Source: Pseudoalteromonas lipolytica
GTDB taxonomy: Bacteria; Pseudomonadota; Gammaproteobacteria; Enterobacterales; Alteromonadaceae
Length of the DNA stretch: 64,000 nucleotides
NCBI RefSeq assembly: GCF_001306915.1
Contig: NZ_LJTC01000001.1
Location: 33,328-97,327, forward strand
Direction of reading: 5' to 3'
Below are positions 29,344-39,654 of the stretch, piece after piece (positions within the stretch are counted from its first letter, which is position 1; each line of letters starts with the position of its first letter). Below the pieces are notes generated by a model. The model did not search any database. It worked only from the letters and a program-made list of their open reading frames with translations, and was not told the DNA's origin. The position numbers and the translations under genes were made by a program.

Positions 29344-30126
29344 ATGGCGTTCTTTTCTCGCTCGTTGTTAGCAGCGGCCATTACATTCTCTAGCTTTTCC
29401 AGTTACGCAACCCTAGAAAAAAAACAATGCGATGTAGAGCTAAGCCATGGCTTAATCATCACTGATGATGTCATTCGTATTGTTGATAAAGGTCAAACTC
29501 GCGTACAAATCAACAACGATAACCAATTGTTTATAAGAGGTTATTGGGTTGATTTAAGCCCAGATGAAAGCAAAGTTGTAGAGCAGTTCAGCCGCGGTAT
29601 CAGGCAAACAGTCCCTGAACTTGTTGACTTGGCGACCGATGGTGTAAACCTTGGCTTAAGTGCCATCGAGCAAGTTGTTGAGGGCATGTCAGACAAAGAG
29701 CCCGAAGTACTAAAAACTCAGCTGCAATATGTTGAGCGTGCGCTGATGGATAAATTTAAGCGTGGTGATGACTTTTTCTTTATTGCTCCGCAGTCGCTGT
29801 CGAAAATAGATGACTTTTTTACCAAAGAAATCAGCCAAAAAATTCACTCTGCAGTGCATGGCTCACTTGGCGCTATTTTAGTCTCGTTAGGCGATGCTTT
29901 TAAATCGCGCGAAGGTAACATCGAAGACCGTATCAATGATATGGGGCAGCGTATGGATATCATCTCAAAAGAAATTGATAAATCACTACAAAAGAAAGCA
30001 GAGCAATTAGAGATGAAAGCCTCAGAATACTGTGAGTGTTTGAACTCATTAGATGTCACCGAATCGCGCTTACAACAAATGGTGCCTGGTATGGCCGATT
30101 TTGATTTGGTACAAATAAAGTCTTAA
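29344..30126 (+). CDS. YggN-like DUF2884 exported protein
   Basis: Protein of 260 aa resembling E. coli YggN (DUF2884). The ATG at 29344 has a GAGG site; a GTG at 29338 overlaps that site and is unlikely. A signal peptide covers about residues 1-22 (ends YAT). CDVELSHGLIITDDVIRI and the FIRGYWVDLSPDE segment fit the family, followed by a long helical part and a final CxC (YCECLN). The function is unknown; periplasmic location is inferred. Confidence 0.8.
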   Translation: MAFFSRSLLAAAITFSSFSSYATLEKKQCDVELSHGLIITDDVIRIVDKGQTRVQINNDNQLFIRGYWVDLSPDESKVVEQFSRGIRQTVPELVDLATDGVNLGLSAIEQVVEGMSDKEPEVLKTQLQYVERALMDKFKRGDDFFFIAPQSLSKIDDFFTKEISQKIHSAVHGSLGAILVSLGDAFKSREGNIEDRINDMGQRMDIISKEIDKSLQKKAEQLEMKASEYCECLNSLDVTESRLQQMVPGMADFDLVQIKS

Positions 30127-30141
30127 TGCGAATTTAAAACG

Positions 30142-30176
30142 AAAAAGCCCAGCAACTGCTGGGCTTTTTCGTTTTT
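30142..30176. terminator. Bidirectional terminator between the yggN-like gene and the chemoreceptor
   Basis: AAAAAGCCCAGCA-AC-TGCTGGGCTTTTTCG hairpin with A/T tracts on both sides, serving both convergent genes. Confidence 0.9.
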
Positions 30177-30188
30177 AGTTGATTTAAA

Positions 30189-31814
30189 TTAACTGAATTT
30201 AGCGGTTTCAGTTTCTAAATTGCTAGTAAGACCTTTGATCAAATCAGTTGCTGTATGGGCCTGATTTGATACATCAGCCGTTTGTGAAGCCGTGTCTGAG
30301 ATAGTTACGATGCGCTTGGCGGTGTCTTCACCTGCATCAAGTTGCTCTTTTGCAGCAATGGCTATTTGATGGCTCATTTGTGCAATTGCGCTGAGTGAGC
30401 TGGCAACGCGTTTTAGCTCTTCATTGGCTTTAGTCGACTTTTCAACGGTTTGTTCACTGGTACTAATGCTAAGCGAAACCGATGACTTGGCATCTTGGGT
30501 TGCAGCTTGTAGTTTGCCAATCATATTGCGGATTTCTTCAGTGCTGGTCTGTGTGCGCTGGGCAAGCCCACGAACTTCATCAGCAACTACTGCAAAACCT
30601 CGTCCTTGCTCGCCTGCACGGGCAGCTTCTATCGCCGCATTAAGCGCAAGTAAGTTCGTTTGTTCGGCAATACCTTGAATAACACTGAGCACATTTGCGA
30701 TGTTATTTACCTCATCATCAAGCACTTGAATGTTATTACCAGCGCTGTCAATTTGCTGCTCTAAAAGCGCGATGGTATCAGCAGCCTCGCTGGTTAAGTG
30801 GCTGGCACTTTGACCTTGTTGCTCAGCTTCTTGCACTGAGTAAGCCGCTTGTTCAGCATGTTCTACAACGGTTTGCGCTGAGGCTGTTAACTCGGTAATT
30901 GCTGAAGCTACCATTTGAGTTTCTTCGTTTAGGCTACGAGTCAGTTTGTCAAGCTCAACAGAGCGAGATTCGTTATCAACACTTTGATTTTTTAAGCTAT
31001 CTGTAACGCCTTTAATGCCGCCAACAACGCCACGTAAACCTTGCTGCATGTAATGCATGGCAGCAATAATGCTCTCAGGTGGAGCATCTTGGCGAATATG
31101 TGAGTTTAAGTTGCCGCGAGAGACGTTTTTTACAATACCAATTACTTCGTCAATTTCGCCGCCCAAGGCATTAGTGAGCGATGAACCAAAGCGGGCAATG
31201 GCAAAGGTCAGCGCAATGGCAATAAGCATAGATAAGCCCAGCAGCCACTTTGCAGTATTCCAATAACGTTCATCAACTTCTTTGGCGCTAATGCCTGTAC
31301 CAACATACCACCCAAACAGCGGTGTTTTTTGTACTACAGAGGTTAAATCAACGGTTTCACCATCTCGCACTGAATCCCAGTGATAGGTGATGATTTTATT
31401 GGTCGTGTTACCCACGAGCTTTTCGACCATACGGCCGATACTGTTGCCGCTGGCATCTTTAAAATCGTTAAAGCTGGTGCCGTGTAGTTCTGGGTCGTGC
31501 GGAGTGGCGACAAAATCTAAGTTGTTGTCGACGACATAGACATATTCTGAGTCGTGGTATTTATTTTCTCGAAGTACCTGAATCGCGAGCTTCTTTGCTT
31601 GTGCTTCTTCGAGTTGATTGCTTTTAACCATCAACTCAAATTGCTCAACAATATTGGTGGTGCTCTTCATGAGCTGGTTGATACGCGCGATGTTGTCGCT
31701 TTCGCTGGCATGGCGTAAAGATTGTAAGCCAAGTAATGCTATCGCCGATAACGCAATAAACATAGCGATAGCAAATAAGGTGATTTTTGTTTTTAAAGCT
31801 AATCCTGATAACAC
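30189..31814 (-). CDS. Methyl-accepting chemotaxis protein with a single Cache sensor
   Basis: Chemoreceptor of 541 aa. The first membrane helix is about residues 8-28. The periplasmic sensor (about 30-185) looks like a single Cache domain (sCache_2), with [22 protein letters not shown] and the FGWYVGTGI segment. A second membrane helix lies near 190-210, followed by a HAMP-like stretch and the signalling hairpin with [20 protein letters not shown] near 390. Such sensors often bind small carboxylates, but the ligand here is unknown. Its sensor is quite different from that of the receptor at 1-1694. Confidence 0.92.
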   Translation of the reverse strand: MLSGLALKTKITLFAIAMFIALSAIALLGLQSLRHASESDNIARINQLMKSTTNIVEQFELMVKSNQLEEAQAKKLAIQVLRENKYHDSEYVYVVDNNLDFVATPHDPELHGTSFNDFKDASGNSIGRMVEKLVGNTTNKIITYHWDSVRDGETVDLTSVVQKTPLFGWYVGTGISAKEVDERYWNTAKWLLGLSMLIAIALTFAIARFGSSLTNALGGEIDEVIGIVKNVSRGNLNSHIRQDAPPESIIAAMHYMQQGLRGVVGGIKGVTDSLKNQSVDNESRSVELDKLTRSLNEETQMVASAITELTASAQTVVEHAEQAAYSVQEAEQQGQSASHLTSEAADTIALLEQQIDSAGNNIQVLDDEVNNIANVLSVIQGIAEQTNLLALNAAIEAARAGEQGRGFAVVADEVRGLAQRTQTSTEEIRNMIGKLQAATQDAKSSVSLSISTSEQTVEKSTKANEELKRVASSLSAIAQMSHQIAIAAKEQLDAGEDTAKRIVTISDTASQTADVSNQAHTATDLIKGLTSNLETETAKFS

Positions 31815-31917
31815 AGTCAGCCTCCTTTATTATTTCCCCTGTTAACTTCTACCACGTTTGTCTGGTTTTATTAAGGGAAAATGACAGCGTTATCATGATT
31901 TTTACTCAAGTACCTAT

Positions 31918-32616
31918 TTAGAGCTTCAGTTCGGCTTCTGTCAGGGCACGATATTCACCGCTTGCAAGGCTTTCATCAAGGGTGATGTCTGCTATTTTTT
32001 CACGATGTAATTCAACAACTTTATTACCTACAGCTGCAAGCATTCGTTTAACTTGATGGTATTTACCTTCGCAAATTGAAAGGCGTAAGCTGTAGCTTGC
32101 AAGCTTTTCAACAATAGCAGGGCGGGTTAGTTCTTTTTCGTTGTGTAATTGCACCCCTTGCTCTAATGCTGCAATGGCTTCTTCATCAATAGGTTCTTGA
32201 GTTTCAACTAAATAGGTTTTGAATTTGTTATGCTTTGGTGCAGTAATTTTGTGTGACCAGTCGCCGTCATTGGTGATGATCACTAACCCTGTGGTGTCGA
32301 TATCTAAACGGCCGGCAACATGAAAGTCGCTCATATTTGGTTCATCAAGTAAGTCGAATACAGTTGGGTGAAGGTCATCTTTGTTGGCACACACATAGCC
32401 CGCTGGTTTATGGAGCATAAAGTAGCGTTTGCCTAAAAACACCAGCGGCTCGCCTTGCCAGCGCACGTCGTCATCTTGGTTGATTGAATAATCAAATGAG
32501 GTGATCACCTCGCCATTAACAGTGGCGTATTTACGTTTGATACCTGCTTTGGTTTTGCTGCGAGGTAACTCGGCAATATGGCTAATAAATTTATCTAAAC
32601 GGCATGGAAATTTCAT
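31918..32616 (-). CDS. rsuA: 16S rRNA pseudouridine(516) synthase
   Basis: Makes pseudouridine 516 in 16S rRNA. The ATG at 32616 gives 232 aa, near E. coli RsuA (231); a GTG three codons upstream (32625) is possible. An S4 RNA-binding domain (about 5-60) precedes the catalytic domain with AGRLDIDTTGL (catalytic D105), YFMLHKPAGYVC and the C-terminal EGKYHQVKRMLAAVGN. It is divergent from zapE. Confidence 0.95.
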   Translation of the reverse strand: MKFPCRLDKFISHIAELPRSKTKAGIKRKYATVNGEVITSFDYSINQDDDVRWQGEPLVFLGKRYFMLHKPAGYVCANKDDLHPTVFDLLDEPNMSDFHVAGRLDIDTTGLVIITNDGDWSHKITAPKHNKFKTYLVETQEPIDEEAIAALEQGVQLHNEKELTRPAIVEKLASYSLRLSICEGKYHQVKRMLAAVGNKVVELHREKIADITLDESLASGEYRALTEAELKL

Positions 32617-32674
32617 TGGGATCACATTTTTAGTCGGCTACAATGGCGGCGAGTATAGCGGATACTAGTTACCT

Positions 32675-33784
32675 ATGACAGTACAGCAAGGACAAATATT
32701 ACAGCATTACCAAGCGCAAATAGCCAAAGGTGATTTGCAAGAAGACCGTGCCCAGCGCATAGCGATAAATGCTCTTGATAATCTAGCCACAGAATTGGCT
32801 GCACCAAGCCATTGGTGGCAAAGCGCTAAGCCAATAAAAGGGGTTTATTTGTATGGTCCAGTAGGGCGTGGTAAATCCATGTTAATGGACGTGTTTTTCA
32901 AGCTTGTTAATATTGACGCTAAGCAGCGTTTGCACTTTCATCATTTTATGAAGCAAGTGCATGAGCGCTTAACTCAGCTGCAAGGGCAAAAAAATCCGCT
33001 GACGGTGATTGCTAAAGAGTGGGCAGAGCACATTCGCTTGATTTGTTTTGATGAGTTTTTTGTGTCTGATATTGGTGATGCCATGATCTTAGGTGGCTTA
33101 TTCAAAGCCTTGTTTGAGCAGCAAGTAGTGTTAGTGGCAACGTCAAACTGCCAACCGGAGCAGTTATATCGTAATGGTTTACAGCGAGCACGATTTTTAC
33201 CCACTATCGATTTATTAAATGAGCATTGCCATGTTTTAAGTGTTGAAGGCGACACAGATCATCGCTTTCGCTTTGGCAAACAAACCGCACATTATTTTAT
33301 TAATAACAAAGAGGCGCTAACAGAGCGCTTTTTAAAGCAAGAGCAAGTAATACAAAGGCAAACAACGATAGAGGTTTGCCACCGCGAGCTTAGCTGTATC
33401 TTGCTCGCTCAAGACGCCATTATGTTTGATTTTATGACGCTTTGCTCAGGACCTAGAAGCACCGCGGATTATATTGATTTGGCAGAGCGTTTTCAGCGGG
33501 TGTATTTACTCAATGTGCCAGTAATGGGGCGCGGAGCCACAGGCAAACAAATTGTGCATGGTATTGAAGATAGCTACCAGCGAGAAAAGCAAGATTTACA
33601 AGAACACTTTTTAGATGATGAAGCGCGGCGCTTTATTGCTTTGATTGATGAGTTTTATGATCGCAGCCGATTATTGGTGATTTCGGCTGAGGTGGGCATT
33701 AGCGATTTATATCAAGGCCAAAAGCTGGCATTTGAATATGCGCGTACCGAGTCTCGATTAGTTGAGATGCAAAGCTGGCATTGA
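32675..33784 (+). CDS. zapE: Cell division ATPase ZapE (AFG1 family)
   Basis: AFG1-like P-loop ATPase of 369 aa, which in E. coli binds FtsZ and acts during constriction under stress. Walker A is GPVGRGKSML (residues 61-70) and Walker B is LICFDEFFVSD (about 119-129). The HFHHFMKQVHE segment and the C-terminal RLVEMQS are typical of the family. It is cytoplasmic, monocistronic, and followed by a small terminator-like hairpin. Confidence 0.94.
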   Translation: MTVQQGQILQHYQAQIAKGDLQEDRAQRIAINALDNLATELAAPSHWWQSAKPIKGVYLYGPVGRGKSMLMDVFFKLVNIDAKQRLHFHHFMKQVHERLTQLQGQKNPLTVIAKEWAEHIRLICFDEFFVSDIGDAMILGGLFKALFEQQVVLVATSNCQPEQLYRNGLQRARFLPTIDLLNEHCHVLSVEGDTDHRFRFGKQTAHYFINNKEALTERFLKQEQVIQRQTTIEVCHRELSCILLAQDAIMFDFMTLCSGPRSTADYIDLAERFQRVYLLNVPVMGRGATGKQIVHGIEDSYQREKQDLQEHFLDDEARRFIALIDEFYDRSRLLVISAEVGISDLYQGQKLAFEYARTESRLVEMQSWH

Positions 33785-33789
33785 TAAAG

Positions 33790-33820
33790 AAACACGCCAC
33801 TGAGGCGTGCTTCTTATTTT
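33790..33820. terminator. Hairpin between zapE and the TonB-dependent receptor gene
   Basis: ACACGCC-ACTGA-GGCGTG stem followed by CTTCTTATTTT on the plus strand. It probably ends zapE transcription; the receptor gene converges from the other side. Confidence 0.6.
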
Positions 33821-33832
33821 CGAGCGCTGAGG

Positions 33833-36800
33833 CTAGAAGCTGTATGATACACCTATGTATGCATAGCGCCCCTTGCCACCACCGTATTTTGAATAATAAT
33901 TACCGCGGCCTGATGGGTAAAAGTCCCCTTTATTATCAAAAAGGTTATTCACACCACCAAATAAACGTAAATCACTTTTGTTAGACAGTCCTAATTTATA
34001 AGAAACTGACAAATCATGTCTTAGGTATGAGCCGTAATCTTGAAAAGCTAGTTTTTCAGGGTTTGTAACGCATTCATCGCTTCCTTCTGCGCAGCGTTCA
34101 TCATTATCTGCTAAGTAGCCTAAGTATTCTTCTTCTCTACTTTGGCTTGCTTTAAATGAGCCTAAGTATTTAGTGCGCCAACGGATCCGTAACTCATCTT
34201 TTCGCCAAGTTAAAGACATTGAAGCTTTATCTTTACTTTCGCCATAGCCCGCATAATGTGTAGTCACTTTACCGCCATCAGGGCTTTGGTATGTTTGCGA
34301 GTTCTCGATGACATGATTGTAGTCAAGTTTAAATGCCAACTGACCTAAACTTTGTAAATCATATTCATACTGAGCTGAAACATCATAACCACGTGCAGTT
34401 AGCTCATCGAGGTTGTATTTACGTTGTACTATTTCAATGATATTACCTTCATCATTACGGGTAATATCATTACAAAAAGAATTATTTTCACCCCATTGTG
34501 TACCTGAGTCATAACACTCTCGTTGAATATTATCATTACTTAATTCAGAGATAGCATCAGAGACAGATATGTCATAAAAATCAATCGCAAGATTAAAATC
34601 AGGGATAAACTGAGGGGCAATACTCACACCGAAAGTATAGGTATCAGCGGTTTCTTCTTTGAGCTCTTTATTACCCACACCCGGTGAATAACGGTTGTTA
34701 TCATCATCAAATTCAAAGTTAGGATCTTCTGCAATTAGGGCTGCAAGTGTTGGCTCTTTGCGGCAGTTATCATGCCCTGCGTCAGTTGATGTAGCTGTTA
34801 GACCATCACAGATATCATCATAGCTGTCATAGTCGCCGCGTGGTGGTGATAATAATTCTGTGATAGTTGGAGCACGTTGAGCACGGGCATAATTAGCTCT
34901 AAAAGCATAGCCATTAGTAATTTCCCACATTACGCCTAATTTATAACTGGCAACAGTCCCGACATTATTCATACTGTAGTTAGCTACACGTAAAGATAGG
35001 TCAGTATCAAGTGACTTTGCAAATGTTGCATCCCTTAAAAGCGGGAGTGCAAGCTCAGCAAAAGCTTCATATACATCAACTTCACCATAAAAAGTAGGCA
35101 CATAATTAAAAGTAATACCGCCTGCTTTTATATCATCACTGGTTTTGAGGTCTTGGCTATCTTTGCGGTATTCACCACCAAACACAGCTGCAACTGGCCC
35201 TGCAGGGAGCTCAAACAGGTCACCAGTAATGTAGCCTACCGCACCATATTGTTTTATCTCGGTATCAATAATTGGGTTGCTACGGATCCAAGCGGCCATC
35301 TCTTCGGTAATAGAGCCTTCACCAAATAAGTTAATTGCTACACAGCCTTCTGCGCGAGCCGCTTCATCAGTACACTGAATTGTGCCATCAGCTAACTCTT
35401 CAGCTTGTAAAGCTTGATTAAGTCTAACTGTATTTAATTCATTGCTCCGTACTTGATGTTGTTTAAATCGACCATAGCTGACTGAAAAATCCCAGTCCCA
35501 CTCGTCATTAAATAGAGTGCCTTGAAGGCCAGCCCAGCTGCGAATAGTTTTTCGACTATTGTCAGTAGTGATGTTACCAACCTCATGAAAGCGACGATCC
35601 CAATAAATACGGTCTTTGTATGGGTTTGCATCAAGAATTTCTTGTGGAACATACGGATTGTCAATTGGAATATAACCCGGTTTTACAAGCCCTAAAGGCT
35701 CACCTGTAGCCGGATCAAACTGCGGTGCTGTGGCACCCTCATATTCGTCTTCTGGTGATTTATGATTGAACGAATCACTGTCACTGTATTGCACTTGCGC
35801 GTAAAACATCACATTGTCAGTAAGGTCATAATCAATTTTAACTGCAGTAGAGAAGTTATCGCTTGGTACATCAAGCATTACATACTGATTTGAATTGATA
35901 CCATAAATTTCTTCATTACCTTTCCAATCATCACGCAGGGTTTGTCCGTCGTACCAGAACTGTGTGTCGTTTTTGCCATTTTCTAAAAACACACCACCAG
36001 GAAGACCATCACTTTTACTCACCCAATCAGCTTGCGTGATGTCGCGCATACATTGATCGCCATCTGCTGTTTGCATTACATTACACATGCGATCTTTATC
36101 GTAATCGTAGCTATCTTCTATTTGTGCGCGTTTACGGTCGTAAAAAGTCATACCGAAATCACGGTCCCAGTTTGAACTGAAATAAGCATAGCCGCGACCA
36201 TTATCGAATGATGTACCATAGTTTAAATCGAGGCTAAACTCTTTACTGCCTCCTTCAGTTGACTCGCCAGTTTTAGCTTTAAAATCAAACCCTTCTTTTT
36301 TTGATTGAGTGATGATATTAACAACACCGGCCACAGCATCGGCACCATAAGTTGCAGAAGCGCCACCACTGATTATTTCAACGCGATCAACCATGCCGCT
36401 CGGAATAGTATTTAAACTGACATAGTTGCCGCTGTAGCTATTAGAAACTACACGACGGCCATCGATCAGCGTTAAGGTGCGATTAGGGCCTAAGTTACGT
36501 AGTTCAACTGTTGATAGACCGGTAGTTGAAACGCTTGATTGGCTGGTGGTGTTACCGATGCTCTCGCTAAGAGCTGGCATGTTATCAACTAAAATATCTG
36601 ATAAGTTGCTTAATCCTGTATCGGAAATAGCGTCACGATCCATCGTTACTAAGGGGGTTGAAATGGAAAAACTATCACGCTTTATTCGTGAACCTGTCAC
36701 GACAATTTTTTCAGGCTCTTCAGTTTGCTCATTGGCTGTTGGGGTGGTATTGGCAGTGCGAGCTATTTCAGCCTCATCTGCAAAAGCATGTTGACTAAAA

Positions 36801-36853
36801 CCACTGGCAACGGCAAGTGCAATGGCACAAGGTTTGGTTAGTAGATTTCTCAC
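33833..36853 (-). CDS. TonB-dependent outer-membrane receptor
   Basis: Outer-membrane active transporter of 1006 aa. The start is a GTG at 36853 with an AGGA site 7 nt upstream. A signal peptide covers about residues 1-25 (ends AFA). The N-terminal plug (about 50-180) has VVTGSRIKRDSF, followed by an LRNLGPNRTLTLIDGRRV block; a long 22-strand barrel ends in the terminal aromatic signature VSYSF. The TGSRIKR start and large size are typical of Alteromonadales receptors for plant- or peptide-derived nutrients, but the substrate cannot be told. The divergent CadC-like regulator at 37163 is a plausible controller. Confidence 0.93.
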   Translation of the reverse strand: MRNLLTKPCAIALAVASGFSQHAFADEAEIARTANTTPTANEQTEEPEKIVVTGSRIKRDSFSISTPLVTMDRDAISDTGLSNLSDILVDNMPALSESIGNTTSQSSVSTTGLSTVELRNLGPNRTLTLIDGRRVVSNSYSGNYVSLNTIPSGMVDRVEIISGGASATYGADAVAGVVNIITQSKKEGFDFKAKTGESTEGGSKEFSLDLNYGTSFDNGRGYAYFSSNWDRDFGMTFYDRKRAQIEDSYDYDKDRMCNVMQTADGDQCMRDITQADWVSKSDGLPGGVFLENGKNDTQFWYDGQTLRDDWKGNEEIYGINSNQYVMLDVPSDNFSTAVKIDYDLTDNVMFYAQVQYSDSDSFNHKSPEDEYEGATAPQFDPATGEPLGLVKPGYIPIDNPYVPQEILDANPYKDRIYWDRRFHEVGNITTDNSRKTIRSWAGLQGTLFNDEWDWDFSVSYGRFKQHQVRSNELNTVRLNQALQAEELADGTIQCTDEAARAEGCVAINLFGEGSITEEMAAWIRSNPIIDTEIKQYGAVGYITGDLFELPAGPVAAVFGGEYRKDSQDLKTSDDIKAGGITFNYVPTFYGEVDVYEAFAELALPLLRDATFAKSLDTDLSLRVANYSMNNVGTVASYKLGVMWEITNGYAFRANYARAQRAPTITELLSPPRGDYDSYDDICDGLTATSTDAGHDNCRKEPTLAALIAEDPNFEFDDDNNRYSPGVGNKELKEETADTYTFGVSIAPQFIPDFNLAIDFYDISVSDAISELSNDNIQRECYDSGTQWGENNSFCNDITRNDEGNIIEIVQRKYNLDELTARGYDVSAQYEYDLQSLGQLAFKLDYNHVIENSQTYQSPDGGKVTTHYAGYGESKDKASMSLTWRKDELRIRWRTKYLGSFKASQSREEEYLGYLADNDERCAEGSDECVTNPEKLAFQDYGSYLRHDLSVSYKLGLSNKSDLRLFGGVNNLFDNKGDFYPSGRGNYYSKYGGGKGRYAYIGVSYSF

Positions 36854-37162
36854 AGGCGTTCCTAGTTGTTATATTTTTAGTTTTTAGAACCAGAGTGATG
36901 CTCTTTTTAAGGGCAGTTAAAATTTACAGCGAACAACACTCTGGTTGGTCGGTATTGACGTTAAAATAATTATAGAAATGTGAACTTAACTACAATCTTA
37001 GGTTGCTCGTTTATGTCTCTATTTTATATCTATTGAATATCTATTCATTTAAAAACAGTGCGTTAGGAAAATTCTTATTGTTAATTAAATTGCAATTCTA
37101 GACTGGTTAATACTTGGCTTTTACGTTAGATTGGTAGGGGCTTACACTGCTGTTTATCTAAA
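36854..37162. other. Divergent control region of the TonB receptor and the CadC-like regulator
   Basis: Intergenic region of 309 bp with no gene. On the minus strand a TATAAT (36969-36974) gives a receptor start near 36962 and a 5' leader of about 108 nt. The leader has a perfect 10-bp inverted repeat, AACCAGAGTG (36888-36897) and CACTCTGGTT (36937-36946), which could form a hairpin or be a protein-binding site. No Fur-like box is evident. Confidence 0.55.
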
Positions 37163-39313
37163 ATGAGGTTTTATTTAGAGTTAATGGAAACATCTAATCG
37201 CGCTTATCAGCTGGGCCCATGTGTTGTTAACCCGCTCGAAAATAAACTGATATGCAATGGCAGTGAACAGCTTTTGCAGCCTAAATTCATTGAGCTATTA
37301 GGCTGTTTAGTTGGGCGCTACCCTGAACCTATCACCCGTGAAGATCTTATTAACCATGTGTGGGAAGGTAATTTTTATGTTGGGGAAAAAGCGTTAACGA
37401 ATGCTATTTGGCATTTACGAAAAACATTTAAAGAACTCGACCCAGAACAAACTTATATAGAGACATTACGTAAAACGGGTTACCGGGTACTGTTAAAGCC
37501 TGAACCAATAGCTACAGCCGATGAAGTAAAAACCGAGAGCTTTAGTATCACAGCAGTACAAATAAGGCAGTTGTTTGTGGCTTTTTGTTTAATAAGCCTA
37601 GTGGGAATGTATTGGCTGTTCTCATCGCCCTCAGAGCAAATCAATTCAAGCTTTGTGTTGCCACTTAATAGCATCGAAAGTGTGACGGCAAGCCCTGGTC
37701 GTGAGATTTATCCTTCAATTTCAGATGATCAACACTATTTGGTGTATTCATGGCGACAACTTGGTAAACAAAATAACCTCTATTTACGCGATTTACATTT
37801 TCCTGAACACCCAGCCAAGCAATTAACAGACTCACCTTTTACCGAAGGACGCTCTGTGTTTAGCCCAGACTCAAATACTTTATACTATTACCGAATGGCG
37901 TCAGATGTTTGTGAAATTGTAAAACTGTCTTTGGTGAATGCCATCAGTGTTGTACTTGGCGAGTGCAGTAATAGCTATGCAGCAGATCTTGATATCAGTA
38001 GTGATGGCAAAACTCTAGCCTACATTGCAGATCACACTGGGCAGTCAGGCAACAGGGTGACTCGTATCAAGCTACTTGGGTTACAGGAAAAACAAACAAA
38101 AGAAACAGTTATTCCTTGTAATGATGACTGCGAAACTGTGTATGAGTCAGTGTCGTTTTCGCCAGATGCACAGCGAGTTGTGGTTACGCGTAATGTTAAA
38201 AACAACCAAAAAGCGTTGTTTTTAATAGATGTAAAAACAGGGCAAAGCCAACGGCTAACTCATGATTTTGTTGATATTCATGGTGTAGATTGGCATCCGT
38301 CTAAAGAGCAATTGGCGTTTAGTGCGGTAGAGGGCGCTAAGCGTTATGGCTATTTTTATGATATTAAGAATAAAACCTTAATCAACACGCAAATTGCTGG
38401 TATGAGTTCACCTAACTTCAGTGGCGATGGGAGTGTTTATTATCATCAATGGGATTTAGATAAGGTAATCACGCGACTGAAAATAGACGAACAGGTGGCA
38501 AGCTCGCCATTTTCTATGTTGTCGACTAACTTTAGCTCGCTCTTTCCCGAGTATAATCAGCAACAGAATAAACTGCTGTATGTGTCGAATGAGTCAGGCA
38601 GTTCGCAGCTTTGGATTGTAAACCCCGATAGTAGCTCGCGAAAACAGCTTACTAATATTTCACATAGTACCGCTGAGATCCGTGACCCGACCTGGTCAGC
38701 CGATGGACGTTATATCTTGTTTTCATTGAACGATAACGGCAGCGCTCGTTTATTTTTTTATGATTTCAAAGTAGAGCAAAGCCAACAAATCGAACTGCCA
38801 TTTAGCTATGCTGCTAAACCCAAGTTTAGTGCTGATAGTCAGCATTTTTTAGTCTCTGATGGTGACTATCTTTACCGTTATGATTTATCAGGAAAAAACC
38901 AAGGAAAAGCTGTTGAAATGCCAGCACAGTATGGCGTTGAAACACAATCGGGCGATATTTTATTTACCAATTCGCGCCATGCTATTTGGATTAAACATCA
39001 TGATACAGGTGTTGAAGAAATGCTGGTGAACGATGTTAAGTTGGCGCGCAAATATGCGTGGTTACAAGTAGCAAAAAACGCGTATCATGAAGGGCGTATT
39101 TATTATTATAAAGAGCGCCGAGGTGATTATCGTATTAGCTACTATGACTTAGCTAGTAAACAACATCATGATTTAATTGCTTTGCCTGAGCGCGCATATA
39201 GCCGTTCATCGGGTCTGACCTACATACCCGATGAACGTTGGTTGGTTTACACTGCGTATCTATCGCCTGAGATAGAAATCAAGCGTTTACCCGCAGCTTA
39301 TTTACCAAAGTAA
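37163..39313 (+). CDS. CadC-like membrane transcription regulator with periplasmic beta-propeller
   Basis: Protein of 716 aa with an OmpR/ToxR-type winged helix (about residues 20-112; KALTNAIWHLRKTF and IETLRKTGYRV are the recognition region), one membrane helix (about 134-153), and a periplasmic TolB/WD40-like beta-propeller (about 170-716) with repeated SPDxxxLYY/FSxDxRYILFS units. Such ToxR/CadC-type proteins sense periplasmic signals and bind DNA while in the membrane. Divergence from the TonB receptor suggests it controls that gene (inferred). The start could also be the ATG at 37184. Confidence 0.88.
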   Translation: MRFYLELMETSNRAYQLGPCVVNPLENKLICNGSEQLLQPKFIELLGCLVGRYPEPITREDLINHVWEGNFYVGEKALTNAIWHLRKTFKELDPEQTYIETLRKTGYRVLLKPEPIATADEVKTESFSITAVQIRQLFVAFCLISLVGMYWLFSSPSEQINSSFVLPLNSIESVTASPGREIYPSISDDQHYLVYSWRQLGKQNNLYLRDLHFPEHPAKQLTDSPFTEGRSVFSPDSNTLYYYRMASDVCEIVKLSLVNAISVVLGECSNSYAADLDISSDGKTLAYIADHTGQSGNRVTRIKLLGLQEKQTKETVIPCNDDCETVYESVSFSPDAQRVVVTRNVKNNQKALFLIDVKTGQSQRLTHDFVDIHGVDWHPSKEQLAFSAVEGAKRYGYFYDIKNKTLINTQIAGMSSPNFSGDGSVYYHQWDLDKVITRLKIDEQVASSPFSMLSTNFSSLFPEYNQQQNKLLYVSNESGSSQLWIVNPDSSSRKQLTNISHSTAEIRDPTWSADGRYILFSLNDNGSARLFFYDFKVEQSQQIELPFSYAAKPKFSADSQHFLVSDGDYLYRYDLSGKNQGKAVEMPAQYGVETQSGDILFTNSRHAIWIKHHDTGVEEMLVNDVKLARKYAWLQVAKNAYHEGRIYYYKERRGDYRISYYDLASKQHHDLIALPERAYSRSSGLTYIPDERWLVYTAYLSPEIEIKRLPAAYLPK

Positions 39314-39314
39314 G

Positions 39315-39644
39315 TTAGCACTTACGATAGATATCAGCATCCATATCATAAATATTAACGCTTAGACTATACGAGCGGCGGCAGTATGTTCTTAAGCAAT
39401 TTAATAATTGCTCACTAAGCATCTGCTTTTGCTCTACGGTTCTTCCTGCCATAATTGATGCGCCGATGTGTATAAAGCCATCTTTACCTTCACCTAATTC
39501 GTAATGTTGATAAGCGATTGCACGAGTCTTTATGGTCGAAAGATCAAATAAGCCTGAGTCAAAAACGGCTTGGTGAACTTTTTCAACTAACACTTGTGGC
39601 AGAATTGGCAAGTCTTCTGAGTGTTCTATAACAATGTGCGGCAT
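39315..39644 (-). CDS. CHMI-like tautomerase (5-carboxymethyl-2-hydroxymuconate isomerase family)
   Basis: Protein of 109 aa resembling 5-carboxymethyl-2-hydroxymuconate delta-isomerase (HpaF/HpcD), which tautomerises an intermediate of homoprotocatechuate breakdown. It starts with Met-Pro-His-Ile, placing the catalytic proline at the mature N-terminus, and keeps LRTYCRRSYSLSV near the end. No other aromatic-catabolism gene is nearby, so its role here is uncertain. It is 1 bp away, tail to tail, from the CadC-like gene and 10 bp downstream of the outer-membrane protein gene. Confidence 0.8.
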   Translation of the reverse strand: MPHIVIEHSEDLPILPQVLVEKVHQAVFDSGLFDLSTIKTRAIAYQHYELGEGKDGFIHIGASIMAGRTVEQKQMLSEQLLNCLRTYCRRSYSLSVNIYDMDADIYRKC

Positions 39645-39654
39645 GGGGTTTTCC

